In this document: one piece after another, positions 32,175 through 40,618 of the stretch | How the letters are laid out: each line of letters begins with the position of its first letter | Numbering within the stretch: the first letter of the stretch is position 1 | Source: Thalassoglobus polymorphus | GTDB taxonomy: Bacteria > Planctomycetota > Planctomycetia > Planctomycetales > Planctomycetaceae | Length of the DNA: 64,000 nucleotides | Assembly (NCBI RefSeq): GCF_007744255.1 | Contig: NZ_CP036267.1 | Coordinates: forward strand, 4,196,001-4,260,000 | Direction of reading: 5' to 3' | Notes under the pieces: model-generated | Databases searched by the model: none | Seen by the model: only the letters and a program-made list of their open reading frames with translations | Told to the model about the DNA's origin: nothing | Translations under genes and position numbers: made by a program

Positions 32175-33508
32175 GCGGCCACCTCTTCCGCCGCGACCCG
32201 TTCCGCCTTCCGTCCGGAAAACTTCTCGTACCGCTGCACGATCACGTCGCAGTACAACGGATCGAGTTCCATCAGAAATGCTTTGCGGCCGGTCTGTTCT
32301 GCCGCGATCAGCGTGCTGCCCGAGCCACCGAACAGGTCGAGGACGTTTTCGCCCGTGCGCGATGAGTACTGCATCGCGCGGACCGCCAGTTCGACAGGCT
32401 TCTCCGTGAGATGCACCATCGACTGCGGATTGACCTTCTTCACCGACCAGACATCGGTCGCGTTGTTCGGTCCGAGGTAGACGTGCGCGGCGCCCGCTTT
32501 CCATCCGTAGAAGCACCACTCGTGGTTTCCCATAAAATCTTTACGGGTCAGAACGGGATGCTCCTTCACCCAGATCAAAGCCTGCGAGAAGTACAGCTCG
32601 TGCTTCTTCAGGAACGGCGGGTAGTTGGCGCAGTTGGCGTACCCACCCCAGATGTAGAACCCACGTCCCGGCAACAGCACGCGGGCGATGTTGCCGAACC
32701 AGGCATCCAGCAATACGTCGAACTGCTCGTCCGAGACGAAGTCGTTGGCGAGCGGTCGATCCTTGGCACGCAGCTTCTTTGCAGTCGGCTTCGCCTTCTC
32801 GGGATGCCGTTCCACATCCAGTTTCTGGTGATGGGTCGTTCCCTGAAATGATGAGAGGCCCGCGGCGATGGCGTTGTTGCTGCGAGGTTCGACCTTCACG
32901 TTGTACGGCGGATCGGTATTGCAGAGATGGATCGGCTGACCGTCGAGCAGGCGGTCCAGATCAGCCACGGACGAACTGTCGCCGCACAGCAAACGATGCT
33001 CACCGAGCAGCCACAGATCGCCTTTCTGCGTGGTGGCCTCATCAGGTGGCTCCGGCACGTCATCCGGATCGCACTGTCCGTTCTTCAGCTCGGGACTGAG
33101 GATCTTCGCTAGTTCATCGGTGTCGAACCCCAGCAGATCGAGATCGAAATCGAGTCCTTGCAGGTCGGCCAGTTCGATCGGCAGCAGGTCGTAGTTCCAT
33201 TCCGCCAGCGTTGCGGTCTGGTTGTCGGCGATGCGGTACGCCTTCACCTGTGCCGGCGACAATCCTTTGGCGACATGCACCGGCACTTTCTCAAGGCCGA
33301 GTTGCTGAGCCGCTTTGTAGCGGGTGTGACCGACGATGATCACGCCCGCTTCGTCGACGACGATCGGTTGTCGAAATCCGAACTCCCGGATCGACGCTAC
33401 GACCGCCGCCACCGCATCGTCGTTGATGCGGGGATTGTTTTCGTATGGTCTAATGTCACCGATGGATCGGTGTTCGATTGCCAGAATGGACTTGGATGTG
33501 GCTGTCAT
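32171..33508 (-). CDS. ParB-domain DNA methyltransferase
   Basis: 445 residues. An N-terminal ParB/sulfiredoxin domain (10-100; RPYENNPRINDDAV, IIVGHTRYKAAQQLG with the GHTR nucleotide-binding motif) is joined to a beta-class DNA methylase: DPPY at 199-202 and the SAM-binding FGGSGST near 395 (order catalytic motif first). It would methylate adenine-N6 or cytosine-N4 of DNA. A 70-residue insert (220-285) lies between the motifs. Phage copies protect DNA against host restriction or mark packaging sites. Divergent small gene at 33536 starts only 27 bases away. Confidence 0.9.
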   Translation of the reverse strand: MTATSKSILAIEHRSIGDIRPYENNPRINDDAVAAVVASIREFGFRQPIVVDEAGVIIVGHTRYKAAQQLGLEKVPVHVAKGLSPAQVKAYRIADNQTATLAEWNYDLLPIELADLQGLDFDLDLLGFDTDELAKILSPELKNGQCDPDDVPEPPDEATTQKGDLWLLGEHRLLCGDSSSVADLDRLLDGQPIHLCNTDPPYNVKVEPRSNNAIAAGLSSFQGTTHHQKLDVERHPEKAKPTAKKLRAKDRPLANDFVSDEQFDVLLDAWFGNIARVLLPGRGFYIWGGYANCANYPPFLKKHELYFSQALIWVKEHPVLTRKDFMGNHEWCFYGWKAGAAHVYLGPNNATDVWSVKKVNPQSMVHLTEKPVELAVRAMQYSSRTGENVLDLFGGSGSTLIAAEQTGRKAFLMELDPLYCDVIVQRYEKFSGRKAERVAAEEVAA

Positions 33509-33535
33509 CTGTTTGAAACCTCCGTGGAGAAGAAT

Positions 33536-33724
33536 GTGGATCCGACCTATCCGCCACCTACAGAACAGGAATGGGCTGCGGCCGAAGTGCAGGTCATTCG
33601 AATCGAGGGCTCGCCCATCATTGGCCTGCGGAAAGACATTCGAAAAAACGATGTGCCGTACGTGCAGACGGTGTGGCTAACGGTTCCGCAACTGCGGGGG
33701 CTGGCCATTGAGGAGACGTTCTGA
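33536..33724 (+). CDS. Small hypothetical protein (62 aa)
   Basis: 62 residues from GTG 33536 with GGAG about seven bases before. DPTYPPPTEQEWAAAEVQV and PYVQTVWLTVPQLRGLAIEE give protein-like composition. No family recognised. It is divergent from the methylase gene; the two start regions must share promoter sequence. Moderate confidence because it is short and single. Confidence 0.5.
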   Translation: MDPTYPPPTEQEWAAAEVQVIRIEGSPIIGLRKDIRKNDVPYVQTVWLTVPQLRGLAIEETF

Positions 33725-33778
33725 TCAGGCCCGGCCGACTGCGATTGCGGGCAGCATTGTCAGACATGCGTGTGCTCC

Positions 33779-33943
33779 TCAGCGAAACGGGTTGTAGCCA
33801 AACAGCAAACAGGCGATGACGAGGAACCACAGCAGGTTCCAGAAGAACGTCTCCAGCCGGCGGGCAGTCGGGCAGACGACCTCCTTCCAGAACAGGTAGC
33901 GTTTGTCATTTGAGTGATCATCACGATCAGGCAGCGTGGACAT
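33779..33943 (-). CDS. Small membrane protein (54 aa)
   Basis: 54 residues from ATG 33943, eight bases after GGAGAA. The C-terminal half is one membrane helix (FFWNLLWFLVIACLLFGYNP). The first half is charged. No family recognised; it could be a superinfection-exclusion or lysis-type peptide. Missed easily because the reading frame continues upstream to 34129 without a box. Confidence 0.55.
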   Translation of the reverse strand: MSTLPDRDDHSNDKRYLFWKEVVCPTARRLETFFWNLLWFLVIACLLFGYNPFR

Positions 33944-34313
33944 AGACGGGTTCTCCATTGGGACTCGGACTGTCAAAACAAACTCTGGTGGGAATGGTGG
34001 CTGTTCCCGCGGGGATGACCTGACTGACATGGCCGGGAAGGAACCATGCAGAGGGGACTTTTTGCCTTTTTGCGCTTTTTGCAGGGGGATCTCGCGCCCG
34101 CTCGCGCTCACGCGCGGACGCAGGGACATGCGTGAGGGGGGTGCAATAACAACAAGAAGTAGTGTGATATGTATTACTCATGGACTGCCTTGGACTTACG
34201 TCATCTCCGACCTTCCGCTTCCGGGACTTATTGCGCCCGCAAAAACGGTCAGTCTGGTGCTGTGTGATGGTGATCAACCCGGTTCACGGGCTTTTGCACG
34301 ATGCAGAAAGGGG
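33944..34313. other. 370-bp stretch without a gene; possible origin-like repeats
   Basis: No supported gene. It holds three copies of CTTTTTGC (34058-34082), then a GC-rich part with CGCGCCCGCTCGCG-type alternation and a T/A-richer part near 34140-34180. It lies directly downstream of the PrimPol gene. Confidence 0.45.
34058..34082. repeat. Three tandem CTTTTTGC repeats
   Basis: Copies at 34058-34065, 34066-34073 and 34075-34082 (GCAAAAAG on the other strand). Short iteron-like run beside replication genes. Confidence 0.5.
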
Positions 34314-36407
34314 TTATTGCGCGGCACCTCCTGTCGGAACGAGTCGGTACACCTCGCCCGGTCGACCGCCGGTCTGATGCGTGCCGAAATCGATCAGCCG
34401 CTGGGCGACGAGCGTGTCCCGCACTTCTTCGTGTTCCCGGCGTGACCACGGCAGCTTGCGATTGATCATCCAGAACGGCATCCAGCGATCGCCGTGCTGC
34501 GCATGCCACTTCGCCAGGATCTCCAACAGCCGTTTTCGCTTGGCGTCGAAGTCGCTTTCACTGGCGTGACTGCCGGCCATGAACAGCATTCGCCGCGTCT
34601 GATGTTCGACGAACTCACAGGCCCAGGTGACAGCCGGCAGATCGATCTGTGGTGCCGAGTGGTTGGCGCTGCAGGCGTAGATCAGCGACAGCCGTCGGGC
34701 CTTCTCGTAGGCACGGGCCCAGATCGCCATCGATACCGGATCACCGCCATCCTCTGCGCGGGAATACTCGGCATCGGCATACTCACGAAACGCCCGGAAT
34801 CCATTGAGTGCCGCTGCGTCGGCATCAACCAGTTGCGGGACAGGATGCCACGTACTCAGATTGCCGGCATGTCCCGGCTGATATTCGGCCCACCAGCGAG
34901 CGACTTCCAGAATCGGCTCCGGAATCGGACCGACGTTCGCTTCACGACCTCGCCCCCGCTTCTGCGATTCCAGGATCAGCATGCGGGCCAGAAACCCGTT
35001 GGTCATCAGCCGTGGTGAGATCGCTTCATAGAAGTGCTTCGGAACCGCCGTCCCGAAGATGCACAGGCAGGGCTGATCGATAACGGTCCGTTCCTTGCCG
35101 GCCTTGGCCCGCATCACGTAGACGCTGCTGGCGCTCGAGTACATTTGCAGAAGGATGCTGACGACCTGCTCGTGACGGGCGTCTTTTGCCTGCGTCACTT
35201 TCAGCAACAGACCATCCAGTTCATCCACCTGAAACAGGGCCGATGGCTGCGTGAACAGCCGATCTTCAATGCCTTCCCCGCTGGCGAACGAATTCCCCAG
35301 ACACTCCGGCATGCCGACTTCCAGCAGGATGCGTTGATTGACCTTGCGCGGGTAATCCTTTCCAGCGCCCGAGTTGGCGAGTCCCAGCAGGTACAGATTC
35401 GTGCGGTTGTCAGCCGCATCGCGCACCTTGCGGCCGGCCAGCAGTGCTTGCAGCGACAACGCTCCGCAGAACGCCAGCACCGGCTCCGGATAGGGAGCAC
35501 TGCTGAGCGTGTAATCAATCACCGAGTTGATGAAGCCGGGAACGCGCAGCAACTGTGGGGGCGTGGGTCCCGGATCTTCGAAACGGGTCGCCTCGTCGCT
35601 GCCCGAGTCGGCATACATCTGATCCCAGTGATTCTCCGCCAGGGCGACGGCAATCTGGTCCGGCTCATAACGAGCGATGCTGCCGGCAATGCGTTCGACC
35701 TCGCGTGCTGTCAAAGCCGGCACACAGCGATCGGCGTTGGCACGCAACAGGGCGGCCACAATCTCTTCCTGCGACATCCCCACACGCCGCATCGCTCCGC
35801 CGAGTTTCGCCAGTGTGGCATTGCGTTGGCCGGAGGGGATTTTGTTACCAAGCCCCGTACCAGTCGCCACGTCGGGCGACGTGGGCGTTCCGGGCGGCGG
35901 TCCGTCGAGTTGCGCGACCAGCCACGCCGGCGGTTCGGGCAACTGGTCCGGCGATACATCCAGTTCCATGCCCGGCACCCAGCGATAGGAGCCTTCAGCA
36001 CGCCGTGACGGCGGGGCGACGATGTAGCCACCATCGGCCCGGGTGTCGACCTGCGGAGCCAGAACGCTTTGGGTGCAGCGCCAGCCTTTTTCCGGCGGCT
36101 GTCTGAAGATGCGATGGCTGCCACCGCCGGGAGTGAGGGCCATTGGTCCGGCGGCCAGTTCCATTGCCCGTTCTTCACCGGGCCACGTATTGGTCGCCCC
36201 ATCAACGTCAATCACCACCAGGCCGGCAGTCGGCAGGCCAATGTTGGCCGAGGGATGTGCGGTCCACCAGCGTTCGATCTGTTCCGGATCGAGACTGGCA
36301 TCATGAAATCCGCGCGGCGTAATCGGATTACTGCCACCGGCGGCGCAGGGAAAGACCGGATAGCCAAGATCGACGTAGTTGAGCGCAGCTTCGAGCAGGT
36401 CATTCAA
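34314..36407 (-). CDS. PrimPol primase-polymerase with DUF3987-like helicase domain
   Basis: 697 residues. TTG 36407 is taken as start because GGAGG lies six bases before it and it overlaps the helicase stop; no ATG fits. Residues 1-190 are an AEP primase-polymerase: YVDLGYPVFPCAAGG, GLVVIDVDG (catalytic Asp pair) and GGSHRIFRQPPEKGW. Then a primase-C-like linker (RNATLAKLGGAMRRVGMSQE) and a DUF3987-type domain with the ATPase-like GLANSGAGKDYPRK, followed by the AKAGKERTVIDQPCLCIFGT segment. One protein could thus prime and unwind phage DNA. The C-terminal part is a winged-helix-like region. Confidence 0.88.
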   Translation of the reverse strand: MNDLLEAALNYVDLGYPVFPCAAGGSNPITPRGFHDASLDPEQIERWWTAHPSANIGLPTAGLVVIDVDGATNTWPGEERAMELAAGPMALTPGGGSHRIFRQPPEKGWRCTQSVLAPQVDTRADGGYIVAPPSRRAEGSYRWVPGMELDVSPDQLPEPPAWLVAQLDGPPPGTPTSPDVATGTGLGNKIPSGQRNATLAKLGGAMRRVGMSQEEIVAALLRANADRCVPALTAREVERIAGSIARYEPDQIAVALAENHWDQMYADSGSDEATRFEDPGPTPPQLLRVPGFINSVIDYTLSSAPYPEPVLAFCGALSLQALLAGRKVRDAADNRTNLYLLGLANSGAGKDYPRKVNQRILLEVGMPECLGNSFASGEGIEDRLFTQPSALFQVDELDGLLLKVTQAKDARHEQVVSILLQMYSSASSVYVMRAKAGKERTVIDQPCLCIFGTAVPKHFYEAISPRLMTNGFLARMLILESQKRGRGREANVGPIPEPILEVARWWAEYQPGHAGNLSTWHPVPQLVDADAAALNGFRAFREYADAEYSRAEDGGDPVSMAIWARAYEKARRLSLIYACSANHSAPQIDLPAVTWACEFVEHQTRRMLFMAGSHASESDFDAKRKRLLEILAKWHAQHGDRWMPFWMINRKLPWSRREHEEVRDTLVAQRLIDFGTHQTGGRPGEVYRLVPTGGAAQ

Positions 36408-38059
36408 AACGGGACCTCCTCGTCGTCGAACGAATCTCCCCACGGCACGGGTTCCGGCTTCTCGGCCAGGTCGTATCCGACAATCCGGTCATAGCGTTCG
36501 CCGGGCACCGAACGGACGACGATCGCGTGCGTGGCGCACAGTGCGCCGGCTTCCGCCAGCTCGACCGCCCGCTCAGCCGAGTCCGGTACAGGATCGGGGG
36601 AACGGCGGGACCACCACGCTTCGGCTTTCTGACGGGCGTAGCCTTCGTGTTCCACGCAGATGAATTCCGATTGCCAGTGACTGAGCCCCAACCGGTAGTC
36701 GACTCGCATCGTCTGCGGGGCTCCGGGCTGAGCGTCCCGTTTGGTGTGGACCGAATACGAGATGTCCATCACCTCGTACTTCGTATCGTTCATCTGGTCG
36801 GACAGGATGCCGGCATCGGTGGCTTTCGCTTCATGCTTTTGTCGTTCCGGCGGTGGGAACTCGTAACCGCACTGCGGGCAGGTCGCGAAGCCGGCTGCGA
36901 TCACCGCATGACAGATCGGACACTCCTTCGCCGGCGCTTCCCTGTTGCCGGCAGGCCGTTCTTCAATCCGGATCGCATCCACCGGCCCGTGCCGCAGCAC
37001 GTTGCCTCCGAAATCGAGCACGAGGCAATTCTCTTTGCCAGGATGCAGCCGGAACCCGCGGCCCACCATCTGGTAATACAGTCCCGGTGACATCGTCGGC
37101 CGCAGCATCACCACGCAGTCGATGTTGGGCGCATCGAATCCCGTCGTCAGCACGTTGACGTTGCACAGGTACCGCAGGTCCCCGTCACGGAACGCTTTGA
37201 GTGTTGCGTCTCGCTCGGCCGTCGGCGTTTCCCCCGACACGAAGCCACATTCGATGTCGTGATTACGGAGCAGGACTTCCTGCACATGCCGGCCATGTTT
37301 GATGCCGGTGGCGAAGATCAGCACGGACTGGCGATCGGCCGTGAACTCCACAATCTCCCGGCAGGCGGCATCGACCAGTTCGTCCTGATCCATCAGGTCT
37401 TCGACCTCAGCCGCCACGAATTCGCCACCACGGATATGGACGGCGCTGGTGTCAATACGGGTCAGGCCGGCCTTGGTCACCAGCGGCGACAGATAACCCT
37501 GCACGATCAGTTCGCGGACACCGACTTCGTAACCGACGTCATTCAGGAAATGGTCCGGAGTGCAGATCATCCCTGACTTGAGGCGATAGGGCGTCGCGGT
37601 CAGCCCGATCACGCGGACGTCCGGATTTACCACCCGGGCCTCGGCGAGGAACTGCTGATACATCCCTTCGCCTTCGGGCGGAATCATGTGGGCTTCGTCA
37701 ACCAGAATCAGATCGATCGGCCCCAGTTCGCAGGCCCGTTTGTAGATGGATTGAATGCCGGCCACGATGACCGGCGCCTGCGTGTCGCGGCGTTTGAGTC
37801 CGGCGGAGTAGATGCCGAACTTCACTTCGGGACAGACGACCCGCAGTTTGTCGGCCGACTGTTCGAGCAGTTCTTTCACGTGGGCAACGATGAGGACGCG
37901 GCCGCCCCAGGTGACAACGGCGTCACGGCAGATGGTCGCCATCACGGGAGTCTTGCCGCCACCGGTCGGGATCACGACGCACGGGTTGTCGTCGCGCTCC
38001 CGCAGGTGTTCGTACACGGCGGCCACGGCCGTCTGTTGATAAGGACGCAGTGTCAGCAT
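36404..38059 (-). CDS. SF2 DEAD/DEAH helicase (SSL2/XPB-like phage type)
   Basis: 551 residues from ATG 38059 (frame extends upstream without sense). PTGGGKT (31-37), DEAH (121-124), GLTATPYR, FATGIKHGRH, a GFDAPNIDCV stretch and QMVGRGFRL are the full helicase motif set. Residues 400-425 hold a zinc ribbon CPICHAV..CPQCG. The last 120 residues form an added domain with the ends acidic (DSFDDEEVPF). It unwinds DNA during phage replication or recombination; it overlaps both neighbours (RusA gene by 7 bases). Confidence 0.93.
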   Translation of the reverse strand: MLTLRPYQQTAVAAVYEHLRERDDNPCVVIPTGGGKTPVMATICRDAVVTWGGRVLIVAHVKELLEQSADKLRVVCPEVKFGIYSAGLKRRDTQAPVIVAGIQSIYKRACELGPIDLILVDEAHMIPPEGEGMYQQFLAEARVVNPDVRVIGLTATPYRLKSGMICTPDHFLNDVGYEVGVRELIVQGYLSPLVTKAGLTRIDTSAVHIRGGEFVAAEVEDLMDQDELVDAACREIVEFTADRQSVLIFATGIKHGRHVQEVLLRNHDIECGFVSGETPTAERDATLKAFRDGDLRYLCNVNVLTTGFDAPNIDCVVMLRPTMSPGLYYQMVGRGFRLHPGKENCLVLDFGGNVLRHGPVDAIRIEERPAGNREAPAKECPICHAVIAAGFATCPQCGYEFPPPERQKHEAKATDAGILSDQMNDTKYEVMDISYSVHTKRDAQPGAPQTMRVDYRLGLSHWQSEFICVEHEGYARQKAEAWWSRRSPDPVPDSAERAVELAEAGALCATHAIVVRSVPGERYDRIVGYDLAEKPEPVPWGDSFDDEEVPF

Positions 38060-38406
38060 TCCGCTTTCTCGATCAGAACTTCGGTCTTCCCCTCGGGGAC
38101 GACCTCGCGTTTGGTGATGGTCAGGGAGACGATCTGGCTGTCGTCGTGGTAAGCACCGCCGTGCTGGAGCGCGTCGAGAATCGCCTTGGGCAGGTTGTCG
38201 ACATCGCGGCGACGACGATCGGGCGGGTACACGTCGATCTGCACGATCAGCGGACCATCCAGTGGCTGGACCCGCCGTGCCGCGAGGAGCGAGCACACGC
38301 TTGCGCGAAATGCCCGCCCCGTGCGGCTGATGAGCGTCCGTGCTCCCACCCGCCGCCAGTAGTGATTGACGCTGGGTGGAAACGGCAGTTCGAATCTCAG
38401 ACTCAC
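38053..38406 (-). CDS. RusA-family Holliday junction resolvase
   Basis: 117 residues from GTG 38406, five bases after GAGG; the frame further upstream lies in the pentamer array. FELPFPPSVNHYWRR is the RusA N-terminal signature, RRRDVDNLPKAILDAL the catalytic Asp region (Asp68, Asp70), and DDSQIVSLTITKR the second Asp/Lys site. It resolves recombination branches so that concatemers can be packaged. The GAGG box is formed by the end of the GG-periodic array. Confidence 0.9.
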   Translation of the reverse strand: MSLRFELPFPPSVNHYWRRVGARTLISRTGRAFRASVCSLLAARRVQPLDGPLIVQIDVYPPDRRRRDVDNLPKAILDALQHGGAYHDDSQIVSLTITKREVVPEGKTEVLIEKAEC

Positions 38407-38411
38407 AGAAA

Positions 38412-38541
38412 CCTCGCCTTGCCTAACCCCATCCCGACTCACCGTGGCAAGCCCAACCTAACCGCGACTAACCACTCCACAGCCCGCCAGGACCTGACGA
38501 ACCTTGCCTAGCCATTGCCGGCCTTTCCTTGCCGCGCCAGT
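38412..38541. repeat. 130-bp pentanucleotide-periodic array 1 (CCNNN x 26)
   Basis: From 38412 the sequence can be cut into 26 successive pentamers without any slip; the second base is C in all of them and the first is C in about 18. On the minus-strand mRNA this is GG at every fifth base with the other three variable. It fills the gap between the stop at 38553 and the RusA ribosome binding site. No codon or amino-acid sense is evident. Confidence 0.8.
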
Positions 38542-38552
38542 CTTCGATTGAG

Positions 38553-39194
38553 TCAGTCGTCAAGTACGTCGAATCGGGTGACACGGAACCGGCCGTATGT
38601 CGGTCGGAAATCCGCGATGCCGATCAGGCGGCCAGCGTCACTCACAAGTCCGTGAAGCATGCCGCTCGACACGTACTCCGGAAGATTGACCATCAGCAGG
38701 AATGTTGCGGTCCACCCGGCGTTGATGGCAGGCCGCACGCGCGTCACACCGCTTCGCTGCACCTGAACCCGACACCGGTGCTCGTAGTCCCAATCCTCGA
38801 TTCCAAGGCTGGCCAGCGGCGTCAGACTCACGACCGCCGCCTTCACAAGGTCCATCGCACTCTTGCGCGGAGACCGGGGATCCTGCCGGTACTTGGCTGC
38901 TGCAATGATTGCCTGCCGCAGGTATTCACCGGGAATGCACAGCTCGTTGTCGTTGTTGCGATAGACGTAGGATTCCACGTCGTCGGTTTTCTTGGCCGCC
39001 GAGCCCTTGGCGGCTTTTGCTTTCGCTTCAACGGCCTCACAGTTCCAGCGGTGAAACAGCAGATCGGCGTCCCCGCAGATCGACAGCTCGACGCGATAAG
39101 GAATCGAATGATCGAGAGTCTGTTTCGCGCCGTTTGTCACGTCCGGCCCGATGGCCGACGCGTTCTTTGGCTTTCCGTTCATTGTCGCTGTCAT
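38553..39194 (-). CDS. Phage recombination-region protein of unknown function
   Basis: 213 residues from ATG 39194 (GGAG box). VELSICGDADLLFHRWNCEA, AKAAKGSAAKKTDDVESYVY, NELCIPGEYLRQAIIAAAKY, and GRLIGIADFRPTYGRFRV are strongly protein-like and I have the impression of a widely spread phage family, but know no function. The layout (ferredoxin-like start, Lys-rich loop, GxGDxRPxxG-like end) faintly recalls RAMP/Cas7 folds. Flanked on both sides by the pentamer arrays and in one operon with RusA and DUF669, it is a good candidate for a nucleic-acid-binding or annealing protein. Confidence 0.7.
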   Translation of the reverse strand: MTATMNGKPKNASAIGPDVTNGAKQTLDHSIPYRVELSICGDADLLFHRWNCEAVEAKAKAAKGSAAKKTDDVESYVYRNNDNELCIPGEYLRQAIIAAAKYRQDPRSPRKSAMDLVKAAVVSLTPLASLGIEDWDYEHRCRVQVQRSGVTRVRPAINAGWTATFLLMVNLPEYVSSGMLHGLVSDAGRLIGIADFRPTYGRFRVTRFDVLDD

Positions 39195-39221
39195 TGATAT
39201 CTCCAAAGAGGAAGTTGAAAA

Positions 39222-39352
39222 CCGCCATGCCATGTCGCGCCTTGGCACGCCCTGCCTGGCCGAATCGAACCATGCCCGTCTTATGCCTTACGCAGCCTTG
39301 GCTCGCCTTGCCGTGCCATACCTCACCCCACGATGCCTCGCCGTACCCGGAC
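39222..39352. repeat. 131-bp pentanucleotide-periodic array 2
   Basis: Same 5-bp rule as array 1: GCCAT GCCAT GTCGC and so on, with one 1-base slip near 39276 and then NNCCN register to the end. It runs exactly from the stop codon of the DUF669 gene (39353) to about 17 bases before the ribosome binding site of the next gene. Confidence 0.78.
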
Positions 39353-39820
39353 TTATGCTGTCTGGGCGGAGCGCTGCCACGGCGGAGCGGTTGTCTTTGC
39401 CGATGGCGTTTGAGTCGCCTTGTCATTCCTCGGTGAATAGCCACCGATCTCGTTCTGCAGCTCACCCGTGTCTGAGCGACGCTTGAGTTTGACCGAGATC
39501 ACCAGTGGCAGGTTGTGGAGTTCAACCGAGTCTTTCGGAGCCATCACTCCGACCGCCCGACAGATGGCGGAAAGTTCCGCTCTGGCGATCTGCACCGCCG
39601 TGGCATTCGGGTTGTCGAGATTCAGCCGGGCCCAGAGCAGCCGGCCTTTGTGGGGACCATCCAGCACCTCAAACGTGAGCTGCAGATAGTTCCCGGTGCC
39701 GGCCTTCGTGGGCTTCATCTCCGAATCGGTGATGGCGGCCGCATACTTGCCGGCGGGCAGTGGTTCGAAACTGGAAACGGGTTCCACCTGGTTGGCATCG
39801 AATCCGTGAAGGTTGGCCAT
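39353..39820 (-). CDS. DUF669 protein (single-strand DNA-binding-like)
   Basis: 155 residues. FDANQVEPVSSFEPLPAGKY, AAITDSEMKPTKAGTGNYLQ, FEVLDGPHKGRLLWARLNLD and the VISVKLKRRSDTGELQNEIG core are the DUF669 consensus, an OB-fold-like family that in phages accompanies RecA-like ATPases and annealing proteins and behaves as an SSB. The last 30 residues are a disordered Thr/Pro/Gln tail, as in SSB proteins. It starts three bases after the ATPase gene. Confidence 0.9.
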   Translation of the reverse strand: MANLHGFDANQVEPVSSFEPLPAGKYAAAITDSEMKPTKAGTGNYLQLTFEVLDGPHKGRLLWARLNLDNPNATAVQIARAELSAICRAVGVMAPKDSVELHNLPLVISVKLKRRSDTGELQNEIGGYSPRNDKATQTPSAKTTAPPWQRSAQTA

Positions 39821-39823
39821 TAA

Positions 39824-40618
39824 TCAGTTCTCCGTATCAGAAGGTTGGGAAGGGGTTGATTCCGGGTTGGTCAGCGCGGTCATGAAGTCGGACCACGCGA
39901 GAGGCAGTTCTTCCGGCAGCGAGAATCGGTTCTTGGCGACGCACGATGGGCCGCCGATGGTGCGGAGCATCCGTTCACCACCGTCTTTGCCGAGTCCGAA
40001 GGCAATCCCGCGTTTGCGGTTGAATCCAGTGTCTTCGGACTGCACTCGGATCTTCCGCGTGGCGAACATCACGGCGTCGCACCACTCGCAGACGAGGGCG
40101 CAGGCGTGCTTATGCAGCCGGGGGCTGTAGCGGTCGTAGGCGGTCGCTTCCGGGTCTTCGAACTTCTCGACCTTGGCGTGCGCGATGCACACCACGACCA
40201 TGCCGCGTTCGGTCCGTAGTCGGTTGAGCAGCCCCAGCACTTTCCGCCAGTGGGTCAGTGCGTGGGTGTAGCCCTTCGCGTAACCGCCATCGACTTTGTC
40301 GATCGACGTGACATTGTATTGCCGGCACAGGTCATCCCAGATGAGGCGTTCCAGCCAGTCCAGACTGTCGATGACGACCGTCTGGTAATCGTGCTGCTCG
40401 GAAATCAGTTCCTGCAGCGCGGCCTGCACGTCTTCCAACTGCGTGGCCAGCGGGAATTTGTCGCACTCGATTTCACCCAGTCCGTCTTCGGTCTGAATGA
40501 AGATCGGTGCCGGCGCCTGTGAGGCGAATGTCGACTTGCCGATGCCTTCGGTTCCATAAAGCACCAGCCGTGGCGGCAGCGGTTCTTTGCCACGATGGAT
40601 GCGGGACAACATGCTCAC
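39824..40618 (-). CDS. RecA-like phage recombination ATPase (Sak4/AAA_24 type)
   Basis: 264 residues from GTG 40618 (GGAG box eight bases before, overlapping the previous stop). RLVLYGTEGIGKSTFA holds Walker A (GTEGIGKS), YQTVVIDSLDWLERL Walker B, and GMVVVCIAHAKVEKF the third strand with His. These are Sak4-type RecA paralogues that work with SSB/DUF669 proteins to pair single strands. The partner DUF669 gene follows immediately. Confidence 0.88.
   Translation of the reverse strand: MSMLSRIHRGKEPLPPRLVLYGTEGIGKSTFASQAPAPIFIQTEDGLGEIECDKFPLATQLEDVQAALQELISEQHDYQTVVIDSLDWLERLIWDDLCRQYNVTSIDKVDGGYAKGYTHALTHWRKVLGLLNRLRTERGMVVVCIAHAKVEKFEDPEATAYDRYSPRLHKHACALVCEWCDAVMFATRKIRVQSEDTGFNRKRGIAFGLGKDGGERMLRTIGGPSCVAKNRFSLPEELPLAWSDFMTALTNPESTPSQPSDTEN

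Noticed and set aside
38412-39352. CRISPR array
   Set aside because: The periodic stretches have a 5-bp period and no repeat-spacer structure; no cas genes in the window (the Cas4-like nuclease at 7942 stands alone).
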